Below are positions 5,921 to 9,684 of a DNA stretch of 9,684 bases, in pieces. The translations under genes were made by a program, and so were the position numbers. Numbering within the stretch: the first letter of the stretch is position 1; the number at the start of each line of letters is the position of its first letter. The notes under the pieces are model-generated. The model saw nothing but the letters and a program-made list of their open reading frames with translations. It had not been told where the DNA came from and did no database searches. The DNA comes from Gemmatimonadota bacterium (GTDB lineage Bacteria; Gemmatimonadota; Gemmatimonadetes; Gemmatimonadales; GWC2-71-9): contig QHUE01000144.1 of assembly GCA_003221825.1 (NCBI GenBank), positions 1 through 9,684 of the forward strand, given 5' to 3'.

Positions 5921-6840
5921 GGCGCCTGGGGTCGGCCGTCGCCCTTGCGCTCGTCGCCTCGGTGCTCTTCCCCGGCGTCGCCCACGCCTGGACGCCCGGG
6001 ACGCACATCTTCCTGGGCGAATCGGTGCTCGCGAATCTGCACCAGCTCCCCACCATCGTCGCCGACCTGCTGCGCGCATTCCCGTACGACTCTCTCTACG
6101 GCAACATCGCCGCCGATACGTCGCTGGCGAAGAAGTACGCGCCCGTCGGCCGGCACTGCCACGCCTGGCATGTCGGCCAGGAGATCTTCGACCTCGCCCC
6201 CAGCGATCCCCTGCGCGTCTTCGGCCTCGGCTACCTCTCGCACCTCGCGGCCGACACGATCGCCCACAATTTCTTCGTGCCGCGCCAGCTCGTCCTCACG
6301 TCGAGCACCGTCGCGCTCGGGCACTCCTACTGGGAGAGCCGGTTCGAGACCCATCTCGGCGACGCTTACGCCCGCGAAGCGCGCGACGTGATCCTGAAGG
6401 ATCACACGGCGAGCGACACGCACCTCGACGAAATTCTCTCTCCCACCCTCTTCAGCCAGCGGACCAATCGCCGGCTGTTCCGCGGCATGGTCCATCTCAC
6501 CGAAAGTCAGAGCTGGCAGTGGGTCTTCCAGGTGATCGCGGGCGCGAGCCGCTGGGATCTCGCGGACTCGGACATCGAGAAGCACATGGCCGTCGCGTTC
6601 GAGTACGTCATGGAGACGCTCGGCGCCGACGCCGCGGATGCGGCGGCACGGCGGCTCGACCCGGCTGGGGAAAAGGCATTGGGACTAGCGAAGCGGATGC
6701 GGAGGGAGGCGCTGCGCGAAGGCGGCCGGCACGAGCCCGAGCGGGTGGAGGAAACGGCCCAGCAACATTTTGGATTACCGACGCCCGCACTCGACTACTG
6801 GAAGCAGTCGCAGGCGCAGCGGCCCTGGCGGGAGGGTTAG
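5917..6840 (+). CDS. Secreted zinc-dependent phospholipase C family protein
   Basis: Encodes 307 aa. Residues 1-24 form a signal peptide (MRRLGSAVALALVASVLFPG, then AHA), with predicted cleavage giving mature W25. In known zinc phospholipases C (Bacillus cereus PLC, clostridial alpha-toxin) the mature N-terminal Trp itself coordinates zinc. The other expected ligands are visible: H30 (WTPGTH), D67 (IAADTS), a His cluster at 80/82/85 (RHCHAWH), H109/D113/H117 (LSHLAADTIAHNFF), and H136/E140 (HSYWE). The C-terminal 50 residues are charged, and no membrane anchor is seen. The likely site of action is outside the cytoplasmic membrane, on phospholipid headgroups; the substrate is unknown. The start is GTG 5917, overlapping the upstream stop by 4 nt. 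It converges on gatB, and their stop codons overlap by 4 nt. The family call is sound; enzymatic activity is inferred. Confidence 0.88.
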   Translation: MRRLGSAVALALVASVLFPGVAHAWTPGTHIFLGESVLANLHQLPTIVADLLRAFPYDSLYGNIAADTSLAKKYAPVGRHCHAWHVGQEIFDLAPSDPLRVFGLGYLSHLAADTIAHNFFVPRQLVLTSSTVALGHSYWESRFETHLGDAYAREARDVILKDHTASDTHLDEILSPTLFSQRTNRRLFRGMVHLTESQSWQWVFQVIAGASRWDLADSDIEKHMAVAFEYVMETLGADAADAAARRLDPAGEKALGLAKRMRREALREGGRHEPERVEETAQQHFGLPTPALDYWKQSQAQRPWREG

Positions 6841-8261
6841 GCGGAGAGCTTCTCTTCGAGGACGCGCTGCGTCAGCTTCGGATCCGCCTTCCCGTTGGAC
6901 AGCCGCATCACTTTCCCGACAAAAAACGGCAGCAGCTTCACCTCACCCTTCTTGTACCGGGCGACTTCGGTCGGATGCGCTCCCAGCACATCAGTGACCC
7001 ACGCCGCCACCACGTTGGTGTCCGCCACCTGGATCAGCCCGAGCGACTCCGCGATGTTGCGCGGCTCACCGCCCTTCGCCGCGACCTCGCCGAAGACTTT
7101 CTTCGCCGCCTGATGACTGAGCGTCCCGCCTTTGACCAGCGCGATGATCTGCGCGAGCGCACCGGGCGCGACCCGCAGTTGTTCCTGATGATCTTTCGCG
7201 TCGGCGAGCCCCTCGGTCATCACCCAGTTCGCGGCGGCCTGCGGCTCGGCGCCTGCCCGCACGACGTTTTCGTAATAGTCGGCCACCGCGCGACTACTGG
7301 TCACGACGACGGCGTGCTCCCGGCTCAGCGCGTACGTCGCGACGAACCGGTCGCGCTTGGCCGCGGGCAGCTCCGGCAGCTCGCTCTGCTGCTCGGCGAC
7401 GAACTCCAGCGTCAGCACCAGCGGCGGCAGGTCGGGCTCCGGGAAGTACCGGTAGTCGTGGCTCTCTTCCTTCGAGCGTTGCGGGCGAACGGCGTTCTCC
7501 TTGGAGTCGTACAGCAGCGTCTGCTGCGTGACGCTGCCGCCCGACTCGACCAGCGCGATCTGCCGGTCGCGCTCCACGGTCAACGCCTTCTCGACGAATG
7601 CGAACGAGTTGATGTTCTTCACCTCGGTGCGCGTGCTGAGCGCGGTCTCTCCCGCGCGCCGTACCGACACGTTCGCGTCGACCCGCAGGCTGCCCTTCTC
7701 CATGTCGCAATCGGAGATGCCGATGTATTCGAGCAGCTGCTTTAACGTCAGCAGGTACGCGCGCGCCTCGGCCGGCGAGCGCAGATCGGGCCCGCCGACG
7801 ATCTCGATGAGCGGGACGCCCGAGCGATTGAGGTCGATGCCCGTCCCTCTCGCAAAGCGATCGTGGATCGATTTCCCGGCGTCTTCCTCGATGTGCAGCC
7901 GCACGATCGTGGCAGTGACGATGCCGCGCTCGGGAGCGACAAACGAGAGCGTCCCGTCGGTCGCCAGTGGCTGGTCGAATTGCGAGATCTGATAGCCCTT
8001 GGGCAGATCGGGATAGAAATAGTTCTTGCGCGCGAAGATGCTGCGCGGATGCACCGTGCAGCCGAGCGCCAGCGCGCCGCGCACGGCGAGTCCGATCGCG
8101 GCGCCGTTCGCCGCCGGCAGCGCCCCCGGCAGGCCGAGGCAGACCGGGCAGACCTGCGTGTTGGGCGGCGCGCCGAACGCCGTCGAACAGCCGCAGAACA
8201 TCTTCGAGCGCGTGCGCAGCTGCACGTGCGTCTCGAGCCCGATGATCGTCTCCCAGCTCAC
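6837..8261 (-). CDS. gatB: Asp-tRNA(Asn)/Glu-tRNA(Gln) amidotransferase subunit B
   Basis: Encodes 474 aa, full family length. GatB is the kinase/tRNA-binding subunit of GatCAB; it phosphorylates the misacylated Glu or Asp so that ammonia from GatA can amidate it. Motifs: IGLETHVQL (7-15), the four-Cys zinc site C23/C25/C38/C41 (MFCGCS, VCPVCLGLPG), RKNYFYPDLPKGYQISQFDQ near 78-97, LHIEEDAGKS, DLNRSGVPLIEIV, the conserved KNINSF, and RYFPEPDLPP. The C-terminal third is the YqeY-like tail domain that contacts the tRNA D-loop. The start is GTG 8261, overlapping the gatA stop by 4 nt (GTGA) with no strong ribosome-binding site, so coupling to gatA is likely. The stop (6839-6837) overlaps the stop of the convergent phospholipase-like gene, and no terminator is visible between them. 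Confidence 0.98.
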   Translation of the reverse strand: MSWETIIGLETHVQLRTRSKMFCGCSTAFGAPPNTQVCPVCLGLPGALPAANGAAIGLAVRGALALGCTVHPRSIFARKNYFYPDLPKGYQISQFDQPLATDGTLSFVAPERGIVTATIVRLHIEEDAGKSIHDRFARGTGIDLNRSGVPLIEIVGGPDLRSPAEARAYLLTLKQLLEYIGISDCDMEKGSLRVDANVSVRRAGETALSTRTEVKNINSFAFVEKALTVERDRQIALVESGGSVTQQTLLYDSKENAVRPQRSKEESHDYRYFPEPDLPPLVLTLEFVAEQQSELPELPAAKRDRFVATYALSREHAVVVTSSRAVADYYENVVRAGAEPQAAANWVMTEGLADAKDHQEQLRVAPGALAQIIALVKGGTLSHQAAKKVFGEVAAKGGEPRNIAESLGLIQVADTNVVAAWVTDVLGAHPTEVARYKKGEVKLLPFFVGKVMRLSNGKADPKLTQRVLEEKLSA

Positions 8262-9370
8262 GCTTCGTCCGTCGCCGGGACGACGCGCTCGAGCGCGTAC
8301 GCCGCCTCGATCATCTCGTCCTCGAGGAACGCCTGGCCGATCAGCTGGCCGCCGATCGGCAGGCCTTTGACGCGGCCAATCGGCAGCGAGATCGCCGGGA
8401 GGCCGGCGAGATTCGCGGTCACGGTGAAGATGTCGGACATGTACATCGCAATCGGATCCGCGAGCTTCTCCCCGGCCTTGAAGGCGGGACTGGGCACCGT
8501 CGGCGTAAAGAGCAAGTCCACGCCGCGGTCGAATACGTTGCGGAAGTCCTGGGCGATCAGGGCGCGCATCTGCTGCGCACGCCGGTAGTAGGCGTCGTAG
8601 TAACCCGCCGACAGGACGTAGGTGCCCACCAGAATCCGGCGGCGCACTTCGGGTCCGAATCCCTCCCCCCGCGTGGCGCGATACAGGCCGCGCAGATCGG
8701 TGTTCCCATCGAAGCGGGGGCCATAGCGCACGCCGTCGTAGCGGGCCAGGTTGGACGACGCTTCGGCAGGGGCGATCACGTAGTACGTCGGCACCGCATA
8801 CGCTGTATGCGGCAGGGAGACTTCGCGCATCGCGGCCCCGACGAGCCCGCAGCGGCTGACGCGCCCGTACGTCGGTTTGATGCCGACGACGCCGCAGAAG
8901 GCGGCTGGTTGTCGCACTGAGCCGCCGGTCTCCGAGCCGAGGGCGGCAGGCACCGCGCCCGCCGCCACCAGCGCCGCCGAGCCGCCAGAGGAGCCGCCGG
9001 GGACACGCGTGCGGTCGAGCGGATGCAGGACGCGGCCGTACACGGAGTACTCGGTCGAGGAACCCATGGCGAACTCATCGCAGTTCGTTTTGCCCGCGAT
9101 GAGGGCGCCGGCCGCCTTGAGCTTGGTGATCGCGGTCGCTTCGTACGGCGACTGATAGCCCTCGAGAATGCGCGAACCGCACGTCGTCGTGAACTCGAGC
9201 GTGCAGATGTTGTCCTTCACCGCCACCGGCATGCCGTACAGCACGCCCGTGGGGCGCGCGGCGGTTGCCTGCGCGAGTAGCGACTTGCGGAGATCCTTGG
9301 GTGGCGTGAGCAGCGCGTTGAGGCGCTTGGCCTTCACCAGGCGGTCGGCGACCGCTTTCGCGTCACTCAC
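8258..9370 (-). CDS. gatA: Amidotransferase subunit A (GatA), with internal deletion
   Basis: GatA is the glutamine amidase of GatCAB and feeds ammonia to GatB. This product has 370 aa; the family has about 480. The catalytic triad is intact: K52 (PVAVKDN), cis-Ser S127 (VPGGSSGGS) and nucleophile S151 (SETGGSVRQPA), with the same spacing as S. aureus K79/S154/S178. After PTYGRVSRCGLV (ending at 177) it jumps directly to GAAMREVSLPHTAYAVP. Normal proteins have about 86 residues there, including the conserved SSLDQ motif. The frame is intact, and later motifs are normal (APAEASSNLARYDGVRYG, SAGYYDAYY, NLAGLPAISLP). The N-terminus is about 27 residues shorter than in S. aureus; GTG 9370 overlaps the gatC stop by 4 nt and no earlier start is likely. 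This may be a variant, a non-functional allele or an assembly collapse. Confidence 0.92.
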   Translation of the reverse strand: MSDAKAVADRLVKAKRLNALLTPPKDLRKSLLAQATAARPTGVLYGMPVAVKDNICTLEFTTTCGSRILEGYQSPYEATAITKLKAAGALIAGKTNCDEFAMGSSTEYSVYGRVLHPLDRTRVPGGSSGGSAALVAAGAVPAALGSETGGSVRQPAAFCGVVGIKPTYGRVSRCGLVGAAMREVSLPHTAYAVPTYYVIAPAEASSNLARYDGVRYGPRFDGNTDLRGLYRATRGEGFGPEVRRRILVGTYVLSAGYYDAYYRRAQQMRALIAQDFRNVFDRGVDLLFTPTVPSPAFKAGEKLADPIAMYMSDIFTVTANLAGLPAISLPIGRVKGLPIGGQLIGQAFLEDEMIEAAYALERVVPATDEA

Positions 9371-9660
9371 TCGAACTGACCGAGCTTCGGAACGACGAAG
9401 AAGCCCTCCTTGAAGACCGGCGCGAACACCTCCGGACCGAACGCGAGGGGGAACGGCGCGACTTCATCGGGTCGGAAGCGGATCGCATCCGGTCCCGGCA
9501 CAAACGTCTTCACGCTGCCGTTCGTGGGGATCGCGCTGAGCTGCGCGACATAATCGAGAATGCGCGACATCTGCTCGGCTATCTCCGGCAGCGCGTCTTC
9601 CTCCACATCCAGCTCCGCGAGCTGCGCGATACGGAGGACGTCGTCCCGCGAAACACTCAT
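9367..9660 (-). CDS. gatC: Asp/Glu-tRNA amidotransferase subunit C
   Basis: Encodes 97 aa, the normal GatC size. GatC wraps around the GatA-GatB interface and stabilises the complex. The N-terminal helices SRDDVLRIAQLAELDVEED and EQMSRILDYVAQLSAI match the family, as does the C-terminal DGFFxVP-like segment (EGFFVVPKL, 85-93). ATG 9660 is chosen because AAGGAG sits 7 nt upstream and the family N-terminus starts there; an upstream in-frame extension has no similarity. It overlaps gatA by 4 nt. It is the first gene of gatCAB in this window; only 24 bases precede it, so the operon promoter is not visible. Confidence 0.96.
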   Translation of the reverse strand: MSVSRDDVLRIAQLAELDVEEDALPEIAEQMSRILDYVAQLSAIPTNGSVKTFVPGPDAIRFRPDEVAPFPLAFGPEVFAPVFKEGFFVVPKLGQFE

Positions 9661-9684
9661 GCCCCTTCTCCTTCCCAATCACGC

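Noticed and set aside
5500..6585. Minus-strand open frame of 361 codons opposite the small membrane protein and phospholipase-like genes
   Set aside because: The plus-strand genes have a signal peptide, zinc ligands, a membrane helix and coupled overlaps; the opposite frame has none of these.
6519..7745. Plus-strand open frame of 408 codons across the phospholipase-like gene end and gatB
   Set aside because: It spans two confidently identified genes in wrong frames and has a composition typical of shadow frames (Arg, Leu and Asp rich, no motifs).
8794..8812. 8+3+8 inverted repeat inside gatA as a regulatory site or terminator
   Set aside because: It lies within conserved coding sequence (LPHTAYAV) and has no T tract; most likely chance codon choice, though it is near the deletion junction.
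1..9684. CRISPR arrays, tRNA or rRNA genes, insertion sequences, defence or phage genes
   Set aside because: No direct-repeat/spacer pattern, no tRNA-like cloverleaf with a CCA end, no transposase or integrase motifs, and no phage or toxin-antitoxin genes were seen. The window is ordinary chromosomal housekeeping DNA apart from the points listed.

Overview
The window reads as high-GC bacterial chromosome, made of housekeeping genes on the minus strand around a small plus-strand operon. The short IF2 N-terminal domain, the high GC, the gene set and the order rimP-nusA-L7Ae-infB (no ylxR) suggest Gemmatimonadota or a neighbouring phylum. That placement comes from general resemblance, not from a marker tree. 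All coordinates refer to the given strand.

Right end (6837-9660, minus): gatC, gatA and gatB, the tRNA-dependent amidotransferase that makes Gln-tRNA(Gln) and/or Asn-tRNA(Asn). The three frames are joined by 4-nt overlaps. GatB and GatC look normal. GatA keeps its Lys-Ser-Ser catalytic triad but lacks about 86 internal residues, deleted in frame.

Centre (4326-6840, plus): three genes joined by 1- to 4-nt overlaps. They encode a divergent CPA-type cation:proton antiporter-like membrane protein, a small membrane-anchored helical protein, and a secreted protein of the zinc-dependent phospholipase C family. The last gene overlaps the end of gatB by 4 nt, tail to tail.

Left-centre (2445-4281, minus): murA and pgeF, two peptidoglycan-precursor genes. 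MurA has Asp in place of the fosfomycin-target Cys and lacks about 72 residues near its C-terminus. A perfect 32-bp palindrome of REP type lies between murA and pgeF.

Left (1-2376, minus): rimP, nusA, an L7Ae-like gene and the 5' part of infB, the classic ribosome-maturation/transcription-factor/initiation-factor operon. A sigma70-like promoter overlaps the pgeF stop, and an intrinsic-terminator-like hairpin with a U8 tract ends two bases before the rimP start codon. This could be a terminator for murA-pgeF, an attenuator for the NusA operon, or both.

No RNA gene, CRISPR array, insertion sequence, transposase or defence gene is visible, and no gap exceeds 300 bases. The points most worth checking are the two in-frame internal deletions (GatA and MurA), the short rimP leader with its terminator, and the palindrome.
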